This document shows, piece by piece, positions 9,119-17,029 of a stretch of DNA of 64,000 nt (the stretch's first letter is position 1; the number at the start of each line of letters is the position of its first letter). The notes beneath the pieces are model-generated. The model ran no database searches. It had not been told where the DNA came from and saw only the letters and a program-made list of their open reading frames with translations. Source of the DNA: Bacteroidales bacterium (GTDB lineage: Bacteria > Bacteroidota > Bacteroidia > Bacteroidales > F082); the NCBI GenBank assembly GCA_017549805.1, contig JAFYNJ010000006.1:32747-96746 (forward strand), given 5' to 3'. The position numbers and the translations under genes were made by a program.

Positions 9119-10246
9119 TTAATGGGAAAGTGTACACGTATTATAGACTTCTATGATTTCATCCGAGACGACCTCGGGCGAGAATATCTCAATACACTCT
9201 TTTGAGATGCGAGACGGTTCGTATTCTGAGTATCGGTTACGAATACTTTTCAAAGCCTCTGCAAGTGCTTTTGTGTCGTCCACGGGGACGAGCATCCCCA
9301 GTCGTTCATTCATGAATGATTCAGGACCTCCACACTTTGTAACTACAACGGGCAATCCCGAATAAAGAGCTTCAATGCAAGCAACTCCAAAAGTTTCGCT
9401 TGAGGATGCAAGAACGAAAACATGGCACCCTTGATAAAACTCACCAATTCGTTCGCGCTCAAGTTGGCCTTTCAGTATGACCTTTCCGGTCAAACCCTTC
9501 TTTTCAACAAGACTTTGAAGGTGTTCTCTTTCGGGACCATCCCCGATGATGGCGAGTTCTGAATGATCGCTTACGGATGCAAATGCTTCAATCAGGTTGT
9601 CAAATCTTTTCAGAGGTATTAAGTTACCTACAGAAACATAGACAAATGGCGTCGTGTTGTTCTTCTTGGGTTGGCATGGGAAAAAGCTGTTGTCCACCAT
9701 ATTGCGAATACAAATGCTATCTACGCCAAAGTTCACCTTGACGTGTTCTTGAAGCGCGGGGGAGACGCAAATCAAACGGTCGCAGTTTTGGTAGGCTTTT
9801 TTGGCCAAGCGTTTGTCCAAGTCGCTGATTTGTTCGGAGGTCTTGTTGAGTTTGCTGCTGTGCTCGGTAACCACCAGCGGGATGCTGTATTTCCTTTTTA
9901 GAATAGTGGCAATAGCAGCTATGGAATAAAAGTGGGCATGGACGATGTCGGGTTTCCCGAATGACTTCAGCATGGCCCGGAAAGGGATGAGCAACAATTG
10001 TTGCAATACGGGCAGAAACCTCCTGTAAACACCAATGGGAAGCGACAGTTCAAAAACATGGACGCCTTCTTCATCGTATTGGAATAAACCATATTTCCTT
10101 CTAAAAGAAATGGCTCTAAAGTCAATGGCGACGAAAGCAACCTCGATGCCTTGTCGTGCCAATGCTTTGGCTTGATCGAACTCGAAAATTCCGTTTAACG
10201 GGTATTCGGATGTCGGTTTCCCTCTAGAAATAATGGCGATTTTCAT
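9119..10246 (-). CDS. Glycosyltransferase family 4
   Basis: GT-B retaining glycosyltransferase of 375 residues, predicted to add a sugar to a lipid-linked surface glycan on the cytoplasmic side. The N-terminal acceptor domain has the glycine-bearing start MKIAIISRGKP, and the C-terminal donor domain has VSVGNLIPLKRFDNLIEAF, IIGDGPEREHL and the EX7E-type segment SETFGVACIEALYSGLPVV followed by GGPESF. It starts two bases after the licD-family gene stop, in a tight operon with two other glycosyltransferases. Donor and acceptor cannot be inferred. Confidence 0.88.
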   Translation of the reverse strand: MKIAIISRGKPTSEYPLNGIFEFDQAKALARQGIEVAFVAIDFRAISFRRKYGLFQYDEEGVHVFELSLPIGVYRRFLPVLQQLLLIPFRAMLKSFGKPDIVHAHFYSIAAIATILKRKYSIPLVVTEHSSKLNKTSEQISDLDKRLAKKAYQNCDRLICVSPALQEHVKVNFGVDSICIRNMVDNSFFPCQPKKNNTTPFVYVSVGNLIPLKRFDNLIEAFASVSDHSELAIIGDGPEREHLQSLVEKKGLTGKVILKGQLERERIGEFYQGCHVFVLASSSETFGVACIEALYSGLPVVVTKCGGPESFMNERLGMLVPVDDTKALAEALKSIRNRYSEYEPSRISKECIEIFSPEVVSDEIIEVYNTCTLSH

Positions 10247-10248
10247 TT

Positions 10249-11040
10249 TTATTGGATGTCAACATAGATAATGTGGCTGACGCGTTTTTCTTTTGGAGGG
10301 ATCTGCATGTAGTTGCCGTATGCCTCGGTGAGACATTTGTCGGGATCAGCAGGACCCGAGAAAGTTCTGCCTTCAAATTCGATGTCTTTCAGAGGGAACA
10401 CCATGTCTTTGGTGTAAGAGATGCCTGGGCTGAAGTGCTTTTCTAATCCAAGACGGTCTTTTTTGCCTAAATTGCATAAACCCCAAAGGATATCCAACCC
10501 TAATTTCATGATGGGGAAGGTAATGGTTGCAATATGGTTCTTTAAAGTTACATCGTTTTTGACATAAAAGAAGAAATAGATCTTTTTGTACCAATGCATG
10601 ATGAACTTCAGAAGTTTCTTGTTGACAGTGGGATAGGGAACCATTTCAAAAATATCTACATAAAGACCTTTCTGGTAATTTCTGGAAAAGTCTTCATGCT
10701 TGGTGACAAAGAAAGAGTTGCGGTCCCTGACTTTGCAAAAAGGCGAACGATAAGTTGGATCGGTTTCTTTGGTTTGCAAAAAAAGGTTTTCGGGCAATTC
10801 CTTTGGTGCTATTTCCTTGAAACGAGCCAAATCCTCGCTGAGCATTGAAATGTCAATGTCGTCATCCCAAGGAATGTAACCCTTATGCCTAACAGCACCT
10901 AACAGCGTGCCCCAATCCAACCAATACTTGATGTCATGTTTGCGGCATACCTTGTCGATTTCCACGAGAATGTCCAAAATGCGCAATTGCATTTTTCGCA
11001 ATGTGGTGCCTTCGGCATTATATTGTGATAAGTCTTCCAT
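10249..11040 (-). CDS. LicD family phosphotransferase
   Basis: Member of the LicD nucleotidyltransferase-fold family, which transfers phosphocholine or polyol-phosphate from a CDP-activated donor to a glycan. The 263 residues carry the family signature WLDWGTLLGAVRHKGYIPWD followed by the metal-binding DDDID at about residues 41-65. It is two bases from each neighbour in the operon. The nearby SDR-cytidylyltransferase fusion is a likely source of its CDP-linked donor; that link is inference, by analogy with LicC/LicD and with ISPD/fukutin in animals. Confidence 0.9.
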   Translation of the reverse strand: MEDLSQYNAEGTTLRKMQLRILDILVEIDKVCRKHDIKYWLDWGTLLGAVRHKGYIPWDDDIDISMLSEDLARFKEIAPKELPENLFLQTKETDPTYRSPFCKVRDRNSFFVTKHEDFSRNYQKGLYVDIFEMVPYPTVNKKLLKFIMHWYKKIYFFFYVKNDVTLKNHIATITFPIMKLGLDILWGLCNLGKKDRLGLEKHFSPGISYTKDMVFPLKDIEFEGRTFSGPADPDKCLTEAYGNYMQIPPKEKRVSHIIYVDIQ

Positions 11041-11042
11041 AA

Positions 11043-12359
11043 TTATTCAGTTTGCATTTGTGCTTTCTCCAACAATTTGGCAAATTCCCATGCCAACGCC
11101 TTCCTTGAATACTTCTCAATTTCCGCGTTTTCATTGGATGGTAGGCGGTTGCCTAAATATCGTTCATAAAGGTCCTTGATGACGGTTTTCATTTTTTCCT
11201 TTTCCTCAAATCCAACCGTGACGCCCGATTCCGTTTCGCTGATGATCCTTGCGGCGTCGCCGTCTTCGGGACCGATGCAAAGGATGGGACGGCCAGCGGC
11301 AATATACTCAAAAAGCTTGCCCGTCAAAATGCCCTTGGCATTGGGCGTGTTGTTGACAAAGAGCAACAACACTTGCGACGAGGCCTGCTGCTGTTGGATC
11401 TGGTCATGAGGAATGTATGAAATGAACTCCGTGTTGTCTTGAAGATTGCAGGACTCAATAGATAGGGCTACCGATTGGTCAACCTGACCGATAAGCCTAA
11501 TTTTTAGTTTGCTGGCAAATTGAGAGTCGAAGGCTTTCAACTCGCCTAAAGCCTGCCAGAGTTGGTGCTCGTTGCGGTTGGCCCCGATGATGCCGATATG
11601 GGTCAAGGTGAATTCTGATGACAAATGGGTTGCTTCAGGGTTGGCTTGCGGTTCCCAGTCAAACCCGTTGGGAATGACATCGACATGCTTCGCCCCAAGT
11701 CTTTCCAAACCTTCAGCCATGTCCCAACCCACGCCCGCAATCTTGTCGGCCTGGGTCAACACCTTGTGCTCTAAACGACGGTGTTTGCGGTCGGCCCAAC
11801 GGGTGAGATGCAGATCGTCGTAATAGTCGATCTCGGTCCAAGGGTCGCGGAAATCGGCAATCCATGGCAGGTTCAAGGCTTCCTTCAATTTCATGGCAAT
11901 CAAGTGCATGGAGTGGGGCGGACCTGTGCTAACAATGGCATCCACGGGATGATCCTTTAGGTAGGCCTTCAAGTACTTGACGGAAGGTTTCACCCACCAA
12001 CAGCGGGCATCAGGGATGAAGAAGTTGCCACGCACCCACACCGATAGGCGCTCTTTCCAGCCTTTTTGCTTGCCTGACTCATCGATGAAACCAGCTTTGA
12101 CTTTCTGGTCTTTCTTGATGCCAAGTAGCTTTTTGTAATAGTTGTAGGGCTCTACAATGGGTCGGCGTATCACCTCGGCTTCGGGACATACATCCTTTTC
12201 CAAGGATGGATCTTCCACCGGATATTCTGCGTTCTCTGCAGTATAGATCACGGGCTGCCAGCCGTTTTCGGGTAGGTATTTCGACATCTTCAGCCAACGC
12301 TGGACGCCGCTCCCACCTGAAGGAGGCCAATAGTACGTGATGATCAGAACGCGTTTCAT
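11043..12359 (-). CDS. Glycosyltransferase (GT4-like)
   Basis: Predicted GT-B glycosyltransferase of 438 residues. The N-terminus MKRVLIITYYWPPSGGSGVQ is a hallmark of a Bacteroidetes glycosyltransferase group. The central part has STGPPHSMHLIAMKLK and WIADFRDPWTEIDYYDD, and the donor domain has GIIGANRNEHQLWQAL and KLFEYIAAGRPILCIGPEDG. Its start overlaps the end of the YfhO gene by four bases (ATGA) and its stop is two bases before licD. Probable role in surface polysaccharide assembly. Confidence 0.87.
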   Translation of the reverse strand: MKRVLIITYYWPPSGGSGVQRWLKMSKYLPENGWQPVIYTAENAEYPVEDPSLEKDVCPEAEVIRRPIVEPYNYYKKLLGIKKDQKVKAGFIDESGKQKGWKERLSVWVRGNFFIPDARCWWVKPSVKYLKAYLKDHPVDAIVSTGPPHSMHLIAMKLKEALNLPWIADFRDPWTEIDYYDDLHLTRWADRKHRRLEHKVLTQADKIAGVGWDMAEGLERLGAKHVDVIPNGFDWEPQANPEATHLSSEFTLTHIGIIGANRNEHQLWQALGELKAFDSQFASKLKIRLIGQVDQSVALSIESCNLQDNTEFISYIPHDQIQQQQASSQVLLLFVNNTPNAKGILTGKLFEYIAAGRPILCIGPEDGDAARIISETESGVTVGFEEKEKMKTVIKDLYERYLGNRLPSNENAEIEKYSRKALAWEFAKLLEKAQMQTE

Positions 12360-14848
12360 GCCTTGGCTTCTTTCTTGGGTTTGAAGGTAAAGAAGAGCGC
12401 CGCAATCAAACCTAAAATCATGATTAGTGAACTGGCAAACGAAATGCCATTTCCTATCGTGTAGGCTTTGGGTGCGTAGGTCATTACGATTTCATGGGTT
12501 CCACTGGGAATGAGTGCGCTGCGCAGGATGTAGTTGGCACGCAACAGAGGATGCTCTTGGCCATCGACATACAGTTTCCAACCCCGTTGGGTCCAAATCT
12601 CCGAGAAGACCACCAATTGATCCTTGTCGGCCTTGAATTGATAGGTCAGCTTATTGGGCTGGTAGTCAGTCAATGCGATTTGTCCGGGCACGCTGTCGAG
12701 CAGTTGGTAGCTGCCCACCTGCGATTCGAATTCTTTATTAAGAATGGCTGTATGCGCCAGGTCGGTGCTGGCAATGGCATCGATTTCCTCGTTAGGAGTG
12801 CCGACCCATCGGATATCGTTTGCAATCCAGGCATTGCCAAAGGCGAATGGATTCTGGAATGCCTGGGCGTTGGGGTTGAAGATGATGTATTTGGTGTTGA
12901 GCATGTTGAGCACTTTCTCCTGGCTTAGTGTATTCAATAGCAGCTCAGCGGAGTTGGCGCTTCGAAGTTGGTTGATTTCATCGTTGAGATATTGGGTGAT
13001 GATGTCCTGGTAACGGCGCAACTTGGCACCGCAGTAGCCGCCCAATGACTTGTGGAAATAGCATGTGCTGGCATCGTTGAACATGTCCTTGGTGATGTCG
13101 GCAACCCTGAAATCCAGACTTTTGTCATTTAAGATGTATTGATCGGCAGCAGATGCCGTGTATGGTTTTTGGGCTTGTTTCTTGGAGATGAAATCGTCGT
13201 CGTTGAGGTAACGTCTGTCGATGGGGTACATGTCCGCCAGTACGAGGACTGCAAGGATGACAAAGGCAGGCACGGCTTTGAGTTTACCTTTGCCATAGAG
13301 GAAGATCGGCACGGCAGCAAGGAGGATGAAGAGCAGGCTGCGCAAGGCATCCTTACGGAAGATCGCCACGCGGACGTTCTCCAGTTGTGTGGCAAAGGTG
13401 GAATAGAGGGCTCCATCCTTGCCCTTGCTCATGGCGGCAAACTGGTTCGCCTCGCCTTGGCTGAGGAAGTTGAAGAAGGCTTTCGGAGCGATGTAGAACA
13501 AGAGGCAGACACCAGCGGTGATACCCAAGGCAATCCAGAATTTCTTCAGGTTCTGCTTAAAGTTTTCGGGACTCTTTGCGATTTCGGTCAAGCCTAAGAA
13601 TCCCAATAATGGCATGCAGACTTCGGCGATGACCAAGGTCATGGAGACTGCTCTGAACTTGTCGTATCCCGGCACATAGTCAAGGAAGAAGTTGGTGAAG
13701 CCCATGAAGTTCTTTCCCCAGCTAAGCAGGATGGAAAGCAATGTGGCGATGAGCAGCGCCCATTTTAGCTTGCCTTTCACTGTCAAGGCACCCAACACGA
13801 AGAGGAAGACGACGATGGCGCCGACATACACAGGGCCACTGGTGCCGGGCTGGTCACCCCAGTAGGCATTGCTTTGGGCAATGCTGTCCCTGAACTGGCG
13901 GTCGGCCTTGTCCAAGGCGGGGTTTTGTTTACCGATGTAAGCGGAGGCACCGCCTTTGGCGTTGGGGATTAATAGGCTCCAAGTCTCGCCTTTGCCGTAA
14001 CTCCATTGGGTGATGTAATCGCGGTCGAGACCTTTGGTCTGGTTGTCTTCGTTGCGGGTCAACACCGGTTTGCCACGGGTGGTTTCTTTTCCGAATTCAT
14101 AGTTTCCATACAGTGTCGTAGAGCAAGTGAGGATACCGATGATCGAGGCGATTACCAAACAAGCGGAGGCTTTCAGGAAATGGTTCAACTTCTTTTCCCT
14201 GATGTCGCTGATGAGTTGGGCAATGATCAATATCAGGACAATCAGCAACAGGTAATAGGTGATTTGCAGGTGGCCGGTGCGGACCTCAAAGGCCAGAGCG
14301 AATGCGGTAAGAATGGATCCCCAAAGGTATTTGCCTTTGTAAGTAAGCAATACTCCAGCAATCACGGGCGCCATATAGGCCATGGCCATGGCTTTGGAAT
14401 TGTGTCCGGCTCCAATGATGATAAACAGGTAGGAAGTAAATCCGTAGGCGATTGCTCCAACTAGGCTGATCCAGAAACTGCAATCAAGCACCAAGAGCAG
14501 GATGAAAAACCCTAACATGCTGATAAACACTGATCCAATGGGGTGTGGTAATCCCAAAGACAGCGCTTTGTACACGGGGTTGGTGAGGTTGCCTTTTGGG
14601 GTGATGCCGATGTTCCAGACGGGCATGCCGCCAAAGGGTGCGTTGGTCCAAAGCGTCTGCTCTCCTGTAGCCTCGCGGTATTGGTTGATCTCTTGGGACA
14701 TGCCAAGATGCATCTCGATATCGTGTTGCTTGATGCGTTTTCCTTGAAGAACGGGATTGAAATAAACCAGCGTGATGGCGGCAAAGACCAAAATAGCCGC
14801 AATGATTCCGATGATGTTTTTGTTCCGTTGAAAGAAGCTGTTTTTCAT
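12356..14848 (-). CDS. YfhO family membrane protein
   Basis: Large polytopic membrane protein of 830 residues (ATG at 14848, MKNSFFQRNKN; an upstream start at 14893 would lie inside the previous gene). About 11-12 helices occupy the first 530 residues, including the YfhO-type GAGHNSKAMAMAYMAPVIAG segment, followed by a 250-residue extracytoplasmic domain and a last helix near the C-terminus. YfhO proteins are GT-C-like and take part in glycosylating cell-surface polymers in Firmicutes; a similar role with this operon's glycosyltransferases is inferred. It begins one base after the GT2 stop. Confidence 0.87.
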   Translation of the reverse strand: MKNSFFQRNKNIIGIIAAILVFAAITLVYFNPVLQGKRIKQHDIEMHLGMSQEINQYREATGEQTLWTNAPFGGMPVWNIGITPKGNLTNPVYKALSLGLPHPIGSVFISMLGFFILLLVLDCSFWISLVGAIAYGFTSYLFIIIGAGHNSKAMAMAYMAPVIAGVLLTYKGKYLWGSILTAFALAFEVRTGHLQITYYLLLIVLILIIAQLISDIREKKLNHFLKASACLVIASIIGILTCSTTLYGNYEFGKETTRGKPVLTRNEDNQTKGLDRDYITQWSYGKGETWSLLIPNAKGGASAYIGKQNPALDKADRQFRDSIAQSNAYWGDQPGTSGPVYVGAIVVFLFVLGALTVKGKLKWALLIATLLSILLSWGKNFMGFTNFFLDYVPGYDKFRAVSMTLVIAEVCMPLLGFLGLTEIAKSPENFKQNLKKFWIALGITAGVCLLFYIAPKAFFNFLSQGEANQFAAMSKGKDGALYSTFATQLENVRVAIFRKDALRSLLFILLAAVPIFLYGKGKLKAVPAFVILAVLVLADMYPIDRRYLNDDDFISKKQAQKPYTASAADQYILNDKSLDFRVADITKDMFNDASTCYFHKSLGGYCGAKLRRYQDIITQYLNDEINQLRSANSAELLLNTLSQEKVLNMLNTKYIIFNPNAQAFQNPFAFGNAWIANDIRWVGTPNEEIDAIASTDLAHTAILNKEFESQVGSYQLLDSVPGQIALTDYQPNKLTYQFKADKDQLVVFSEIWTQRGWKLYVDGQEHPLLRANYILRSALIPSGTHEIVMTYAPKAYTIGNGISFASSLIMILGLIAALFFTFKPKKEAKA

Positions 14849-14849
14849 A

Positions 14850-15797
14850 TCAATGCTTGAAGATGTTTTGGATGAAGCCAAGTCCGTATCCAAACAGCTG
14901 GCAATAGGCTGCAGGTATGGATAGCAAGGCGACTTTTAGACTTTTATTCTTGATGAGTGAATCGATGAAGACCGACAATATGTAAATCAGTATGGGAATG
15001 ATCCAAAGCCAAGAGTGGAAGATGGCAAGCAACACCAGCAAAAGGTTCCCCAACACGAAAACCGCTGGAAGCAAATGCACCAACTTGAAGGTGTCGGGAT
15101 AGCGACGCTTCAGCATCACACAAGCCTCGCCCGAATGTTTTACCTGTTTGAAGAATGAACTGAATTTGACACGGCGCTTATGGTAAACGTAGGCGTCGGG
15201 AAATAGACGGCAAATGTACCCCGCTTCGAAAAGCCTCGTGCTTAGATCGATGTCTTCTCCGTATCGTATGTTGTCAAAGCCTCCGACCCTTTTGAACACA
15301 TTCCTATAGATGCCCATGTTGAAACTGCGGGGATAAAACTTGTCCATCTTTTGCTTGCCTCCACGAATCCCTCCCGTGGTGAAAAACGAGGTCATCGAAT
15401 AGTTGATCGCTTTTTGGATGGGAGAGAAGGACTCGTGGGCGCGATCGGGACCGCCGAAAGCGTCGCAGTGTTCGCGGTCGAGCTCTTTTTGGATGTTTTC
15501 CAGATAGTCGTCGGGTACAATGACATCGGAGTCCAAGATGATGAGCCATTCGCCGTTGCTGCGTTCGGCGCCGTAATTTCGGGAAGGTCCCGGTCCGGTG
15601 TTTTCCTTGTAGTAATACTTCAGGTCAAGACGGTCCTTGTATTGGTTGCAAATCGTGTCGCTTTTTTCGGTCGAGCCGTCTTCCACCACGATGACTTCGA
15701 AGTCTTTCAAAGTCTGCTTGCAAAGGCTCCCGAGAAGCTCATCGACTTCAGCTGGACGATTATAGACAGGGACGATGACCGAATACCTCATCTTCAT
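14850..15797 (-). CDS. Glycosyltransferase family 2, membrane-associated
   Basis: GT-A fold glycosyltransferase, 315 residues from ATG 15797 (MKMRYSVIVPVYNRP); an earlier in-frame start would run through the promoter. Signs are the nucleotide-binding start VIVPVYNRPAEVDELL, VVEDGS, the metal-binding LDSDVIVPDDYL and RYGEDIDLSTRLFEAGY. Two or three hydrophobic segments after residue 240 suggest membrane association. It is the first gene of the glycan operon running down to 7920. Confidence 0.9.
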   Translation of the reverse strand: MKMRYSVIVPVYNRPAEVDELLGSLCKQTLKDFEVIVVEDGSTEKSDTICNQYKDRLDLKYYYKENTGPGPSRNYGAERSNGEWLIILDSDVIVPDDYLENIQKELDREHCDAFGGPDRAHESFSPIQKAINYSMTSFFTTGGIRGGKQKMDKFYPRSFNMGIYRNVFKRVGGFDNIRYGEDIDLSTRLFEAGYICRLFPDAYVYHKRRVKFSSFFKQVKHSGEACVMLKRRYPDTFKLVHLLPAVFVLGNLLLVLLAIFHSWLWIIPILIYILSVFIDSLIKNKSLKVALLSIPAAYCQLFGYGLGFIQNIFKH

Positions 15798-15806
15798 TAT
15801 TTTTTG

Positions 15807-15814
15807 CAAAGATA
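15807..15814 (-). promoter_or_regulatory. -7 promoter element for the glycan operon
   Basis: TATCTTTG on the minus strand, matching TAnnTTTG, ten bases before the GT2 ATG at 15797. It is the likely promoter for the six-gene operon down to 7920. Confidence 0.55.
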
Positions 15815-15827
15815 GGGAATGTTTGTG

Positions 15828-15835
15828 TATTTTTG
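15828..15835 (+). promoter_or_regulatory. -7 promoter element for methyltransferase gene
   Basis: TATTTTTG matches TAnnTTTG, with a TTTG-like sequence about 21 bases upstream, and lies 15 bases before the ATG at 15851. It diverges from the glycan-operon promoter within 30 bases. Confidence 0.55.
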
Positions 15836-15850
15836 CATTCAAATCAAAGA

Positions 15851-16633
15851 ATGATGAAAAAACTCATCTCCTTGTTCACCAAGCTATTTCCCCGTCAGTT
15901 CCTGATTCGGTGCAGCTATGTCTTTAGCTTCCTGATCAGACCTTTCTATTGGGGGAACAAGGTGGAATGCCCCGTTTGCGGCAAGCATTTCAGGAAGTTC
16001 TTGCCTTACGGCTATGGACAGGCGGTTGACAACAGGATGTGTCCGAAATGCCTTTCCTTGGAACGTCATCGTCTGTTGTGGCTTTATCTCAAGGAGAAGA
16101 CGGATTTCTTCACTGCTCCTTTGAAGGTCTTGCATTTTGCTCCGGAGCAGCCTTACCTGAAGCGTTTCCGTGCCTTGAAGAATTTGGATTATACTACGGC
16201 CGACTTGGATTCTCCCATTGCCGACCTTCATCTGGATGTGACTGCCATTGACCAGCCGTCCGATACATACGATGTGGTGATTTGCAATCATGTGTTGGAA
16301 CATGTGAGTGATGCCAACTTGGCTTTCAAAGAAATACAGCGTATTCTGAAGCCAGGTGGTTGGGCGATTCTTTTGGTTCCGATCAATCCCGATGTGGACA
16401 CTTTCGAGGATCCATCTATCACCGACCCGAAGGAGCGCGAACGCCTCTTTGGACAATATGACCATGTGCGCCAGTTCGGCCGCGACTATGCCGATGTGTT
16501 GCGCAAAGCTGGATTCGAGGTGGTTGAGGATAGACTATACTACGAGCTCTCGGAAGAACAGAGACAAAGGATGAGGCTCGCTCGCCGAGGGGAAGAGATT
16601 GTTTATAGGTGTGAGATAAAAGATAAGAGATAA
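15851..16633 (+). CDS. Class I SAM-dependent methyltransferase with N-terminal Cys pairs
   Basis: Predicted methyltransferase of 260 residues from ATG 15851 (MMKKLISLFTKLFP). The first 35 or so residues are hydrophobic/basic, then a zinc-ribbon-like part has CPVCGKHFRKF and MCPKCLSLERHR. The methyltransferase fold follows: VLHFAPEQPYLKRF (SAM motif I region), TTADLDSP, VVICNHVLEHVSD and LKPGGWAILLVPI. The substrate is unknown; divergent placement next to the glycan operon suggests sugar or lipid modification. The last six codons fall within a 20-base inverted repeat, so the C-terminus EIKDKR is repeat-encoded. Confidence 0.85.
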   Translation: MMKKLISLFTKLFPRQFLIRCSYVFSFLIRPFYWGNKVECPVCGKHFRKFLPYGYGQAVDNRMCPKCLSLERHRLLWLYLKEKTDFFTAPLKVLHFAPEQPYLKRFRALKNLDYTTADLDSPIADLHLDVTAIDQPSDTYDVVICNHVLEHVSDANLAFKEIQRILKPGGWAILLVPINPDVDTFEDPSITDPKERERLFGQYDHVRQFGRDYADVLRKAGFEVVEDRLYYELSEEQRQRMRLARRGEEIVYRCEIKDKR

Positions 16634-16684
16634 AAGATAAAAGTTGGTGGTGGCAACTGAACTATTATCTTTTATCTCTTATCT
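16621..16684. repeat. Perfect 20-base inverted repeat overlapping a gene end
   Basis: Arms at 16621-16640 and 16665-16684 are exact reverse complements made of GATAA/GATAAAA words, with a 24-base loop. The left arm includes the last codons and stop of the methyltransferase gene. It could fold as a large A/T-rich hairpin in RNA, possibly protecting or ending the transcript. Confidence 0.75.
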
Positions 16685-16692
16685 CTTAACTA

Positions 16693-16721
16693 GAGAAGGC
16701 CACCCATCGGGTGGCCTTCTC
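16693..16721. terminator. Strong hairpin between convergent genes
   Basis: Stem 16693-16705 pairs perfectly with 16709-16721 (13 base pairs, GC-rich, ATC loop) between the convergent methyltransferase and rpmH genes. No T-run follows on either strand, so it may be a pausing or RNA-stabilising structure rather than a classical intrinsic terminator. Confidence 0.55.
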
Positions 16722-16764
16722 GTTATACCTTAAATAAGAAATAGAAACGGCTTCTATCTTTATT

Positions 16765-16911
16765 TTAGTATTCGTCAGAAACGGTAAGTTTCTTTCTGCC
16801 TTTGGCTCTTCTGCGGGCTAACACCTTGCGGCCGTTGGCAGTTGACATTCTTTCTCTGAAACCATGCTTGTTTCTGCGCTTTCTGTTCGATGGTTGATAA
16901 GTGCGTTTCAT
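16765..16911 (-). CDS. rpmH: 50S ribosomal protein L34
   Basis: Short gene of 48 residues reading [18 protein letters not shown] at its start, then [19 protein letters not shown] and KKLTVSDEY, the whole of a bacterial L34. L34 is a basic protein of the large ribosomal subunit. It is transcribed alone on the minus strand with a well-placed promoter; dnaA or rnpA, its common neighbours elsewhere, are not adjacent here. Confidence 0.97.
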   Translation of the reverse strand: MKRTYQPSNRKRRNKHGFRERMSTANGRKVLARRRAKGRKKLTVSDEY

Positions 16912-16967
16912 TTTCGTATATGTTTTTGTTTATTTCACTAAATGGAATACCCCTTATTTTGGGACTG

Positions 16968-16975
16968 CAAAATTA
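16968..16975 (-). promoter_or_regulatory. -7 promoter element for rpmH
   Basis: TAATTTTG on the minus strand with GTTG (16995-16998) exactly 19 bases upstream, the standard Bacteroidetes -33/-7 spacing. The leader to the ATG at 16911 is about 55 bases. Confidence 0.65.
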
Positions 16976-17029
16976 CATATTTTTTCGTTCCGCGCAACTT
17001 TTTTTTGAAAAAATGTCAAAAAAGAATCT

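Noticed and set aside
17001-17022. A/T-only hairpin after pepD as a terminator
   Set aside because: TTTTTTGA/TCAAAAAA stem is weak and lies within low-complexity A/T sequence beside the rpmH promoter; not enough to call.
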